64,000 nt of DNA from Adineta vaga (lineage: Eukaryota; Rotifera): positions 7,564,001 to 7,628,000 of the forward strand of contig CP075495.1 in the NCBI GenBank assembly GCA_021613535.1. Reading direction: 5' to 3'. Both the position numbers and the translations under genes were made by a program. The notes beneath the pieces are model-generated. The model was not told the origin of the DNA and did not search any database. It saw nothing but the letters and a program-made list of their open reading frames with translations. Positions 1 through 13,200 of this stretch are shown here, in pieces (position 1 is the stretch's first letter; the number at the start of each line of letters is the position of its first letter).

Positions 1-782
1 TTGTCAATTTCGAAAGGTGATAATCAAGCAGAAATTCTTATTAAATAGAACAATCTTCTAATCATATCATTATTCAAAATTCATCGATATCTATGTCAAG
101 AACATGCTTGTCTGTAGAACATAGATATGGATATAACATTCATTGACCTATATATACATGAAATATAGAATCGAACAATGTATGGCGTAATCATTATTGT
201 GATAACGATGTTATTGCACTATTGTTCCACTTGGATTAGAAAACAGATTTGTACAATAGAATGAATATTATCAAACAATCTAAATGATAGTAGTTATTAC
301 GTGCCTGTTTGACCCATCTTTTTCTTCTCTTTTTTGATAAGCAATCTTGTTTATGTATTGATATAGATATAGAATATATATTAATCTATGATTCAAGTTG
401 AAAATCAGTAACATTTTCAACATATTTGTGATCGATTCTAAAAAAAGCTTTTCTTCAAATTGAGATTGTGATATAATTGTAAATCATACTTATGTACACA
501 AATATTTTAAGTATTTGACATGTTTTGATTGCATCAGATACTGAATGAGTATTCACTCTCTCTCTCTCCCTATGATGAAATTTCTATTGAAATACTTTTC
601 GATGTTTATCGAATATGTATGCAAGTATATTTTATATTTCCATCATCAAAAACCAAAAAGAAAAAAGAAATTCCCGTATATACACAAAATAACTGCACAA
701 ACTTCATTAAAGAAAATTATTAATCATTGTTGAAATGAGAAACAAACAATAACAAAAACAAGAAGAAGTAGAAAGTATGAAA
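1..782. other. Intergenic, no gene seen
   Basis: AT-rich sequence downstream of the PALS1-like gene. Two short overlapping reading frames near 529-733 have no recognisable domain and lie in low-complexity CT and A-rich sequence, so they are not called as genes. The first part may hold the PALS1 3' UTR and polyadenylation site (minus strand), but no unambiguous signal was chosen. Confidence 0.5.
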
Positions 783-3700
783 TCATGTTCGTCGATAGCA
801 TGCTCGCACCCACTGTTGATCATCATGTTGTATACGTACAATTAATTCACGTAATTCAGTATATGTTCGTTCGAGATCATTATTAATTAAAATAGAATCA
901 AATAATAAATAATGATGTCTTTCAATGGATCGACTTTGTCGTATTATTTCTCGATAATCATTATCAGTCAAATGATCACGACGATCTAATTCTAAACGTT
1001 TTAAACGTTCAAACGATGGAGCAGCAATACAGATGATAAATGGATAGAGATCTGTCTTATAAAATGTTCGTATTGCATCTGGATTTAAATTTAATATACA
1101 AATTTTTTGTTTTGCTGAAACAACATGACGAATATCATCGATAGATGTGCCATATAAATCTCGATCATATTGACCAAATTCGACAAATGCATGATTTGCA
1201 ACTTTAGAGAGAAAATCAGTTTCTGATACAAAATGATAATCAATATCAGTTATTTCATGAAGACGACGAGTACGTGTCGTATGTGGAATGGCAACATCGA
1301 AAAGATTTGGTTCAGTTTGAAGAAGACGACGACGTAATTCATGTCGACCAACATTCGGAGCACCTAGAATAAATATTCGTTTAGTATTCTTATAAAATTC
1401 AGAAGAATGTAGATGAATTTCTATTTTATTCACTTACCTAATAGAACAATTGGCCGTGTCATTTGATGTGTGGAAAGATCAAGATGAAAGACAGGTTCAT
1501 AGAAACGAAATGTATCTAATATCGATAAATCAGGAGTCATGTCTTTATTATCATTTATAAATGCTTCATTTGTCTGTGATGGTGGTGATGATGTTGATGG
1601 TTGTTCTTCTCCGATTTGTCGAGTATCTGTTAATGAAAAATGATTAATCGATGGTCGAATTGTTGGTGTTTCGTGATCATCAATTTCACGTAAAAATGAT
1701 GCATTATTATAAACAGGATGTAAAATCTTTCTTTCTTTCTTTGGTACACAAGGAAGACACAATTCATGTTTTTTCTTTTTTCGATTCTTTTGACAAAATA
1801 TGGAGGTTGAAGTTCTTGATGATATTGATTCTGTTTCATCACTAACAGCTTTAATTAATGCTGTACGTTTCTGTTGTAAACCATCGGATGGTACAAGACC
1901 TGCTAAACATGGATCTGTATCTGTCTCTGTGGAATTTTCACGATAAGCTTGCCACCAACTAACTGAAGATTCATGGGATTTGAGGAAATTTTCTTCACGT
2001 GCAACAATACGTAAAATATCACCACGTTGAAACATCAGACCAAGTTCTTTACATGGTAATAATGGATCATTATATGGATCATATGCATATAAAGCACGAA
2101 CATAGAATGTTTGATAGGAAATTTGATTATTATGAATTGATCCGGAATATAATGGTGGAGCAAGAAGAAATTTAATTAAACCAGTCGTAGTTGACATTAA
2201 TGAACAGACGTAATCTAATGAACGACCTGTAATAGATTCATCATTAATTTCCAGTATGCGATCATTAATTTGAAAGAGTTGTGTATTTGCTGCAATACCA
2301 CCGACAACAATTCGAGCGATATGTATTGTACCCGAATCTGAACGAGATATTGTTAAACCTAATGGTTCATGATTTTTTTCAATTTTAACAATTTTCAATT
2401 CGTCAATTGCATACTGAGATAATTTCAATAATTCTTCTGTTGTTTCGGAATTATTTAATTTCATTTCGATATTTTCATCATGATGAGTCATTTGTTCGTC
2501 TGTATCAGGTAAAGCAGGTGGATAAAGACGTAATTTTAAAATATTATCAAATGTTTTGAAAAGACTTTGAATTTCTGTTCGACGTAATAGTGATAAACAT
2601 GTTTTTAAATCATTAAGCATATCAAATAAAGATGGTGATGAAGATCGTGTTGCACTAAAAGTAAAATTTCGTGTAGAAATTATCATCGATCTTTAAACTC
2701 CTTTTTCTCTTAGTAAAGTTAGGTCACCTAATTTCAACATATCTTTACTTTGATATTCAGCGTAAGCTTAGCAATCAAATATTATACTTTTCTCTATAGA
2801 CATTGACAATTAACCTCATTAGTAGATAGAAATAATAAGCGACATCAAACGTGAACTCTACTTTCGATTTTTCAGAATAAATAATAACATACTTTTCATC
2901 AAACATTTGAATTTCAGTATCGATTAATTTCTTTTCAATTAATCCGATAAAATCATCGACTATGTCTTTAAAATCTCGTTCACCATCATTATTATTCATG
3001 ATAATTTCATGAAATAAATCCATAGAACAACCAGTTGCTTGAGTAACAATAGGTAATATATGTAGACTTTGTTGTAATGGACCTTGTTGTGCTATTTCAC
3101 GTAAACGACCAATATCTTCTTTAATCTGATCATCATCCATGTTTAATATTTGTTGAGTTCGATCCAATGTGGTATAGATATCGTCAATTGATATAGTTAA
3201 AATGGGTGATGAAGCACAATGATGTGCACTTGTTGATAAACTACTACTTCGACTAGAAGAATCTGTTCGAATTAGATCGTTATCATGAATATTCTTCTTC
3301 TTTTGAATACCACCACGATGTGTTGACAAGGTACAATAAGCTTCATCAGATGTTTGTGCATCAGGAGATGATCGACTTAAATGACTACTACCACGACGAC
3401 TACTTCGACGAAGTAACGAGTCTCGTTCAAATGCAGTAGGGAGTTGTTTATTCTAGGAATAACATAAGTATATAGAAACAGTGAATAAATCAGTAAGCGA
3501 ATGAAGAGACAACAATGAAGAATGATTATATTGACAAGAAGTAAATGAAAGAAGTTTAGCTTTTAAATAGTGAGAAAAAAAATCCTCGATTTACTAATGA
3601 ATGAAAAAAGAATGTGTTGTAGAAGACAGTAACTTACGAGTGGTTTAAGTCGAAGTAATTCAATGCATTCCACCTTGGAGGCAACAATGTGATGGTCGAC

Positions 3701-3921
3701 GAAATCTTCTTTTGTCGGTGACGAGACATCAAATTCTGCGGGAACATCAACTAAAATGTAGACTAATGATCAACATTCTTGTTTCATTTTCATTATCACA
3801 AACCTGCTCGTTCTCCACCTAACCATTGAATAATTCTTGCTGTTTGATGATTATGTTCTTCTTTGATTTTATTAGTACCACCATGATTGCTAGTATTAAT
3901 CTTGTCGGCTATGGCTACCAT
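783..3921 (-). CDS. PALS1: PALS1/MPP5 (stardust) MAGUK polarity scaffold
   Basis: Membrane-associated guanylate kinase scaffold of the Crumbs apical polarity complex. Five exons join in frame: 3921-3804, 3750-3638, 3452-2893, 2654-1438 and 1363-783, giving about 862 residues, longer than vertebrate PALS1 (about 675). Domains in order: L27N near 165-220 (DDIYTTLDRTQQ), L27C near 272-305 (SLFDMLNDLKTCL), PDZ near 350-430 (EPLGLTI, ILEINDESI), SH3 near 446-523 (YDPYNDPLLPCKELGL, WWQAYRE, LAGLVPS), a basic HOOK segment (KNRKKKKHE) and a GUK domain from about 664 (PIVLLGAPNVGR, YHFVSE, LYGTSID) to the C-terminus. The SH3 and GUK wording is PALS1-like rather than Dlg-like. As in the family, the GUK should be a protein-binding module, because the P-loop is not a standard kinase one. 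The start is the ATG at 3921; an acceptor-like AG about 50 nt upstream and a donor at 4444/4443 suggest a noncoding 5' exon. Confidence 0.9.
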
Positions 3922-6900
3922 TTCGTGTATGATCAAATGTTCATTTTATGTCGCAAACTTTACTTGCAATCCTACATCAAAGATCAAGGATGAATATTTT
4001 TTCTCACGTAATGAGCTATGAACGCGTGCTTCTACTCCCACTATTGAACAGAAGAATATGTTAAGACATGGTTAAACATTAGTTCGTAGATCTTTTTCTT
4101 CTTTCTTTCAGATGCAAAAAAAAAAGTAAACTATCAAACGAAAAGGAATATTTTTTCGCGTACATACACGTATATATAAATTGATACAATTTCACAATTG
4201 CTACTGACAGTTCATATAAATGAATCAAGACATATGAGATAAGATTTGTGAAAAAAAAATTAGATAGACACGAACAACATCAGTGAGTCTAAGCTCGATG
4301 CAAACAATAATGTTAGCTTTCAATAATTGAACTAATGTCGTCTGTCTTGTCCCGCTTAATCTCACATACACGTCGGTCACTGTCGTCTGCTTTGAATATA
4401 TATATATATCATCAATCTGAACTACTTTAATTATTGTTACTTACCTTGACCAAGAAGAGAAAAAGTGTCAACCTTTTCTTCTTCTTCTTCTTCTTCTTTT
4501 TTTCGTTTCGTCTTATTTTTTTTCCCTCTCTTATGAAATGACTGAACATCGAGACGATCGTGTGAGTCATTACGAAAAGAAAAGAAAACAATCGAGTGTC
4601 ATTCGTCCCTACCGATGATTGTCGTCGTCTTCATATTCTCTTTCATTACAACATTTTCCTTACCTTTTTCTTCTCGATATCCTCCATGTGGAACACAGAT
4701 ATATACCATATATGAACACGAAAAGAGAATGAATTATTTTTCTATCCTTTCGATTCTGTATGGTTGTATGTGTGGGTGTATGTGAAAAGAAAAGATGATG
4801 CTTCGAGTATGAAAACAACCATCTCCTTTGGTTAGAAAGAAGTGACTAGGAAAAGAAAAAGACTTTCAAGTGCATTATTGAGACAACATATACGAAAAGA
4901 AAACTATATAATAACATTCATCATCAATTGATTAAAGTTAAAAAATGATTGATACGAACACTTGAAAGTTTTTCTTAGTAAAAATAAGTAAATGATATTC
5001 AAATATCACAAATGAAGTCTTTCCAAGTATTACATCATATGGTGAACAAATAACAATCTTTTTATAATTCACAATCAAACTTGTTTGTTTTACAGAAACG
5101 ATTCTGATTGATCAATAATGAAAGCTTTTTTTTCAGAACAACAACGAAAGAATAGACTAATTGACTATGCACATTTATTGATTACGTATTTCGTTTATAG
5201 TAAAAGATCAATTAGTTCGAGTAATTTACACTTTCATTTGACAGTTTGTTCAATAATCATACGAATAACTAATGAATCATTTCTGTCTTTGATTCGTCAT
5301 CACCATCTAAAACAATAATATCAACTTGTAGTGGTATCAGATGGAATTATTTATTCATTAACAGCATATGCTCATTGTTAATGAAAGAACTATGTATTCT
5401 TTTGTAAAATTCTGATTCTTATATATTTTTAAATAGATCAAATGAAGTAGAATGTACATAATTCAAAAATGATTTCAGTTTCATGCATTATTCACGTTAT
5501 ATTCATTAATGGACACCACGTTGTCTATTGTATATTCATGTAGTAATTTTTAACTTTTATTTTACATTAAAACTAAATGTTATGAAAAGAAAGGAACTTA
5601 TATCATGATCAGTTCAGATATCAAACTATGAAATTTAGTAACCATATCATCCGACATTGATATATATATATATATCGATAGAATGAAAATGTACTTCTGT
5701 TCTTAATATTTCAAATGATTGTAACATATTTGAAAGAGGAGGAGTTACATCTTTTACTCAATGATTACTTATCTGTGTCTTATACAAAGTAGTTTGGAAG
5801 GATTAATTTTGAACAAAACATGAATGTTAAAAATATTTGTATAAAAAAATATCACAAATGATTATTGCATAACTAAAACGTGATTTCTTATTTCTTCGTC
5901 ATACATACGATAAAAAGAAACGTAGACAGTAGACTCCATTTCTCACCATTTTGTTATTTAATATATTGTGTTATTCTACCATCGTTCATCTATTAATGGT
6001 ATACATCATGTGTGACGAATGGAACAGACATATGAACACATGTTTCCAATTATCATCTTCAATTGAGTAATAAGAAATAACATATATAAAATGATTACAA
6101 TTACAATTTCGAATTCGTTTTTCTTTATTATAAACGTTTTATAGATATCAATTTTTTCGAATAATAAATGTTCGAGTTGAATACAACATTCGAGAAAAAA
6201 CTTTCCATTTGTATTGTAAACTGACAAGGAAATAATTAGTGTTATAGAATTATTATTAAATATTTTACGCGAGATCCTTTTATATCTTCAAGGTTTTGTT
6301 AACCTTTATAAAATTTAGTGGAGCAATTTGAATACATGAGAAAAGAAATCTATTAACTTTCATTGAATATCCATGAAAAATTCAATAAAAATAAAACAAA
6401 AGAATGTTATTAATTCCAAGTAGATAGATATACTAATAATGAAGTCAAATGAATGAATTTATTTTAAATAACAAGGTTAAACATATACACAAATATGAAA
6501 TTTCACAATTTGTCTCTCGAATCTCTTCGTGTTTTTTCTCTCTCTCGAATTTCTCTCAAGAAGATAAACAAAAGATCAAAGACAAACATGGAATGCTATT
6601 ATTAATAAGAATCGAAATATTTTTATATCTCTATCTCTCGAGTTCTCATTCGAAATAAGTAAAAATTTTTTTTGTCAGATGTATACACTGTTTTTTTTTC
6701 TCATTTATTGCACGCGCATACAACACCGAAATAATGACATACAAACAAGAATTGTTGTTGTTTTGTTCTAATAAAAAAAAACCAAAGAAAACACACATAC
6801 ATAGATAGAAACGAAAAGCAATACAAAGAAGAGAAAACAAAAATCGATTACATATCACTGAAATCTCAAAAACAAAATGTCATTGTATGTGAATCATGGG

Positions 6901-7266
6901 ACTTCTTCTTTGTGGTGGTTTCTTTTTCTCTCTCTCTCTTTCTTTTTTATAATACACTTCTTGGAGCAACTGAGTGCGTTACGACTAGTTCGAATGCTTG
7001 AGCAATATTCACACAGTACATAGAAACATAGAGAAATATATGCAATAGAACAAAACGAACAACAACAAAAGACAGAGAAAAACCATGTTGAGCAAAGCAA
7101 GCAACTAAAAACGAAGTCTTTCACAAGACGACAAAGAAGAAAAAATTACAAGATCACCAAATGTTTTTTTTTTCAAAATATCACCTTGGCTAGATAAAAT
7201 GAATGCAACGCAAAAGAAATCAAAAGTAAAAGACATTCTTTTTTTGTTTGCTTGTTTTTTCATTTC
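3922..7266. other. Intergenic between PALS1 5' end and CUX 3' end
   Basis: No coding gene is supported. On the minus strand a good donor (G^GTAAGT at 4444/4443) following CTTGGTCAA suggests a noncoding first exon of the PALS1-like gene around 4445-4520. A (TA)n tract lies near 4397-4408 and a CTT-repeat near 4480-4500. The rest is AT-rich with purine/pyrimidine-biased stretches. The ORFs near 5118, 6006, 6449, 6646 and 6894 are short, low complexity and without domain similarity. Confidence 0.5.
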
Positions 7267-10200
7267 TCAGGTGAGAATATCAACAAAAGTTGTTGATTCA
7301 TTCGTTGTTTGGTTTGTTTCATCATTACTGTCAATATCTAATCGTATTGCATTTGGTTGAAATTTTTTGGCCAAATGATTATTGTTGTTATTATTATTTG
7401 TGACAATTTTTTGTGGAACTGATTTACGTTTTTTACTACTACTACTACTACATGAATTTGATATTGATGAAACAGGAGGAGGAGTTTTTTGATTATCAAT
7501 TAATGAAACAATATTGGTTGATGTTGCTGATAGACCAAGTGGACTTGTTGAACTGTTCGAATCATTCGTACCATTAAGCCATGAACTAGTTTATTAAATA
7601 GAAAGAGAATAAAGAGATACTAATAAAAAATTGTCTTTGTTTTTGTTTACCTTGTTAATGGTACAATAGTTGGTAAGATTGAATAATCATCTTCGTCATC
7701 ATCATCATCATCATCATCATTTGGGTTATTGTTATTATTATTATTGTTATTATCATCAATATCATCTTCATCATCACTTTGGGCAGGTAATAAATCATCG
7801 TTTAATAATGATGAGGTTGGATATTTACTTGTTGGACTGGATAATGGACGTATATTAGTCTTCGCTCTCATACGAGAATTATGAAACCAATTAGCAATTT
7901 TATTCATTGGTAATGATAAATCAGTAACTAATTGTTCTAATGTTGCTTGAGATGGATAGGGTTCATTTTCAAATGTTTGTTTTAACACACGACGTTGTTC
8001 ATCAGTGAATAAATATCGACGTTTTGGACGATTAGCTGTTGTAGAAGCATTGTTATTACCACTTTCAGAATCGCCATTATCTGCATGGGATATTGCTGCT
8101 GGTGGAGCTGGAGGACGCGAACGACGTAGAGCTAAGAAAAGAAAAATAATTAAATCTGATGAGCAGTTTCTCTATGATTTAGCATCAATAACTTTCTACA
8201 AAACATTGTAGATATTCTACTATAAAATTCAATTTACCATCACGTTCTCGCTTCCATGCAAGTAATTTTTGTACATTGTCTGTATCATTAAACCATGTAT
8301 ACATACGCATGTATGGTTCACGTCCCTTAACACTTAATGAGTGCCACGGGCGAGGTTTCGATAAAATTTCACTAACAGTTCCTTGGGAAAGATTAAGTAC
8401 TGCTTCACCTGAAAAACAGCAAGACCGTTTGAAATATTATAATAAAGATTTATACATACCAAAGACACGTTGTCCAATACTATATGCGAAAAGAAGTTCA
8501 CGTACTTGCGAACTTAATTGTTCAGTATCGATTGAACCTATTGAAATTAAAACAAAACAATTGTTTTCAAAATTAATAAAAAAAAAGGATTAATCTATTA
8601 CTTGGCAATGTTATTTTTGGTAATTCATATGGTGCTAACAATGGATTTGCTGTTGAATGTCGAGATGGATTGGGTGTAGATTTATCGTTATTAGTTTTTG
8701 AGCTTTTTGAGCGAGATTTTGATTTATTGGAATTATTTGTGATACCATTTGATGGTGATGATGATACTGTTGCTGCTGCTGTCGATAGTGTTGATGTAAA
8801 TGGTGTATTTTCATTTGTTGCGATATGTAATGAATCATTATTTGATTGTGAATCGGTGGAATTATCTCTTGTTAAGAGATTATTTGAATGAAAACCATTT
8901 AATGTTGAATTCGATAGAAGTGATGGCGTAGTTAAAACTGATGATGAAGTTGATAATGTTGATGATAAAGGTGGACAGAATGTTGGTAATAATATGGAAC
9001 TTGTATTAGTTGTTGGCGCGGTTGTAACAGTTTGAACAAGTTGTTTGATTGCATTTGGATCATCAAGAAAAATACGCATACGAAGAAATGGTTCTCGACC
9101 TTTCTGTGTCAACAGTTCCCATTGTTTTGGTCGAGCAAGAATATCACTAGAAATTAATTATATTTATTTATCCCATGGAATTTTATGACTTACCTGACAC
9201 TGCCCTGAGATAAGCCAAGAATTTTTTCGCCAAAATGTCGTTGTGATATACTATAACGACTAAGAATATCTTTTACTGTTTGTACTAATTCTATTGTATT
9301 GACGTAACGATATTTGGATGTATCTTGTTCACGTAATGGTGTTAAAGCAGTTTTAATATGTTTCGTCGATGATGATGATGATGATGATGATATTGGTTGT
9401 AGTTGTTTATTGTTGGATAATCTCATTAAAGATGATTCAGAATCATGATGATTTGAATCAAATTTCATACTTAAATCAAGTGGAATTTCATCTGAACTAG
9501 TTGGATTTTCATCATCCATATCATCATCATGGTCATTCCTATCATCATCTCCATCAACATCATCATCATCATCATCATCATCATCTTCGTCATCATCGTC
9601 CTGATTTCCTTGTTCACTTTCTTCATCAGTTTGAATTGGTATTGGAAATGCTGGTTGAAATTGTTTAAGTAAATCATTATTTCGAACAATTTCTTGTAAC
9701 ATTAACCAATTTCGATAATTATCTGGTTGATGACAGAGTAGATTGAATGGTGATGACATCGAACAATCGATTAAATTTCCTGCTATAGATGGTGTAGGCA
9801 ATTCATTTTTCAGGCCATTTGCTGTTCGCATTAGTAATGATGGTACGAATGCAGAAAGCATCGACAGAGATGTTGGTGTAGCGTTTGATGAAGATGTTGC
9901 GAGTGGTGGCGGTGCAATAGGATGTAAAAATTGTTGTTGCTCCAATGCAATTGAATCATTTAGAGGAGAATTTGCTGTAGACGAAGCTGATGATGAAGAC
10001 GGTGTTTTCGATTCAAGTGAGTTGGATGGATCATTGGGTAGAGAACTACATGGAGATAATGAAGATTTTTGTTCCTAAAAATTTAAAAGTAGAATTTTAT
10101 TTTTATAGATGATTTGTTATATTGAAATATGAATATCATGCAATACAACGTTAGTACATTTGTCTAGGAGAGATATTAATTCAATGCATGATATGAAACG

Positions 10201-13200
10201 ATGGACCAAAATTATGCCTCATACTCATCCGGAAAAGAACTGTACGAAGAATTTTGTATAGGTGAAAAACTTACCATATTTGCTGCTGCAGCAACGGCTG
10301 CTGCTATTTGTTGTTTTTGAGCATCGGCTAAAATTTGTTCAATTTTTTTATGTGTTGCTGGATCGGTATGTTTAGTACTAACAGCTGGATATGGATTGTC
10401 CTTGGAGCCTATAAACATACAGATAGAAGAAAATAGCATTGTTTTGAAAACAATCAATTAATTGTTACTTACGATTATTCATTCCTTTACGTGGACTAAT
10501 ACTTTTCAATGTTAGAATACTTTCTTCTGAATTGGCCCAACACCACATTTTTCGATAACTTTCTTTACCTTTTTCCGTTAGTTTTGACCAACATTTTGGT
10601 TTTGATAATAATTCACTAACTGTACCTTGGGATAAACTTAAAATATATCGAGCAAATATTCGTTGGCCAATATTATGTTGTGCAAGAAGTTTTCGTACAA
10701 CATTTGCAACATATGTTGTATCAAGTGGTTCAAGTAAACTACTCATATTATTAGTAGTGGTAGTAATAGTAGTATTTGTTGATAGAGTAGAACCCGATGA
10801 TGGGACAAGAACTGTTGGTGATAGTGATGGCTTTGGTGACGATTGTTTTGATGATTTAATTACTGTTCGATTATCTGTAGATGTTGTTGCAATACTTGAA
10901 ACACCTGATGATGTAGATAACGGTGGACTCCAAGATGATGTTGGTGGACAATGAAGTTTTGTACATAGGACGGATGAAAGTTGCTGACCTAATTACAGAA
11001 GAAGAAAATAAGTTAATAAGATTTTTTTGTTATATATGTATTACCTGGAAAGAGACTGGACGGTGTTAATGACGTTGTTGTTGTCACTGATGAAAGAAGT
11101 GACGCTGTCGGAGTCACCATTGTTGAACATGATGAAGCCATGGATGGATATTTTGAAGTTGTTGGATTACATAATTGAATATTATCTTTTGATGAAATAA
11201 TTGAAAGTGATTGTGGTACTGATGGAAGAAATTTTGAGGTAGAATCATTGAATGATCGTGTTGTATCTTCAGTACCATTACAAGTTGTTGTTGACTGTGG
11301 ATGAGGTTTCAAATAAATTTGAGAAGGTGATGAAGGTGATGGAGATGAATTCGACGACGACGAAGAAGTTGATGATGAAAGAAGAGATGGTACAGGTAAA
11401 AATGGAGTAGTTGTTCGGTGGAAACATGCTGAAGTACAATGAAGGCATGACTGTTGACCATGTTGTTGATTTGTATCATCTAAAGAGAAGAAACAAAATC
11501 GTAATTTTTTTTTCTTCTTCTCTTATGCATTTCATTTCTACATAGATGATTAGAAAGTGATTAAAAAATGAACCAATCAAGAAAGAATTCGTTGCACCTA
11601 CTTTCACAATCAATCTGAGATGTTTTCATTGCAACTGGTTCAGTTTTTAAAGGTCGATTTTTGTCTAATAGTAAGATTTCTAAAGCTTTTTTTGGCAGAT
11701 TTTCTGTTTGATCAACATTTATGCGCGTTTGTGTGGATAATTCTGTTGATTTTAATATTCTAAAAGTGATGGAAACATACTTTCTTTTCGACTTAATATA
11801 AAAGGTAAATCTGTCACTCACGTCAATTCTTGTTTGATTTCTTCATAATCGGCTTGACTTTGCAATTTACTTTCTAATTGTGCAATTAATTTTTCTCTTC
11901 CACTTACAGCATTTTCAAGATCAGAAATCTAAAATAGTCATTATCAAATTCAATATGAATCATTTCGAAGTTCTTTTCTTTTCTTTTCTTTTCTTTTTGT
12001 TCTGCCTACCTGAGTAACTGATGTTTCTTTTAGTTTAATCAATGTTGATTGTAATTTTTGTGTTTCTCCAACAAGTGTAGCTATTTGATGTTCTTTAGAG
12101 ACTAATTCATGCTCAAGTTTTTCACGCAATTTCCGTTCTGTTTCTTCTTGTGAAATCAATTCATCAGAATTTGTATTTGTTGAATGTATTTGGTCAACAT
12201 CTTCACGTAATTTATCAACTAATCGTTCAGCATCGGATGTTCTCTAAATATTTCAATCAATGAATGAAAAGAAAAAGAAGAAATTTTGTACTGTCATTTA
12301 CTTCATGTGTTTGTTGCAAATCTTGATTAAGAATGTCAAGATCAGATGAACACGTATTTGTCGTATTTTCTAACATATCTTGATGGCGATGATCTAATGC
12401 TGATTGATGAATTTCCATTTGTGCATATTTTATTCGACGAGTCAATTGATGGTTTTTATCAGCTAGACAAAAAAAAGGCAAATGTAAAAGCACAAATAAA
12501 GAAAAATAAAATCTATTTATTTAGATGATTGTCTTATCAGTTTTGAAACTAAAAAATAGTAGGAGAAGAAAAACGATATACATACCGAAGATATGTTGAA
12601 AGTCTTCGTTGTTTCTGATATGATTCTAGAAGAGAAAAGAAGAAAAGAAATAGAAATCATTTGAAAAAAAAAGAGATTTTCATTTCTTTTTTCAATAAAA
12701 GAATAATTATTGTCTCAAACTCAATAAACTCACTTCGTTATATATTTTTATTCTTTTCAATAGAAAAACTTTCTCCTTCCGGTTAACGTCTTTTAAAAAA
12801 TTTACTTCGGTTTTATTATTCTTTTATATTATCGAAATAGAATTTTTTTTTCTTTTCTTCGCTGTTTCTTTCTCTTTCTCTCTATATATCTCTCTCTCTC
12901 TCTCTCTCTCTTCCTTTCTAGCATAGAAAAGTAAAATTATGAAGGAGAAAAAAAAGAGATAAAATTTACCAATGTTTTTTCTTCTAAATCTTTGATTTTA
13001 TCACGTAATTGCTTAATTGATAAGGCTTAAAAGAAATTTCGTTTAGTGTTTTATAGAAACAGTTTTTTCCTAATCTTACCTGAGATGTTTACATCTGCGA
13101 ATTGATCTAAATAAAAAATTGATTGAACGATGATTTTTAGAGATGATTTGTGATTTTTTTACCTAATGAATGTGAAATTTCTAGATCAGTTACTTTTTCA

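Noticed and set aside
529-733. Two overlapping short plus-strand ORFs
   Set aside because: Low complexity, no domain, no splice or start context; background ORFs in AT-rich DNA.
8005-8593. Plus-strand ORFs over the CUX homeodomain and CUT3 exons
   Set aside because: Antisense shadows of well-supported CUX exons.
9743-10078. 111-codon plus-strand ORF rich in Asp and Gly
   Set aside because: Antisense of the long CUX exon between CUT1 and CUT2.
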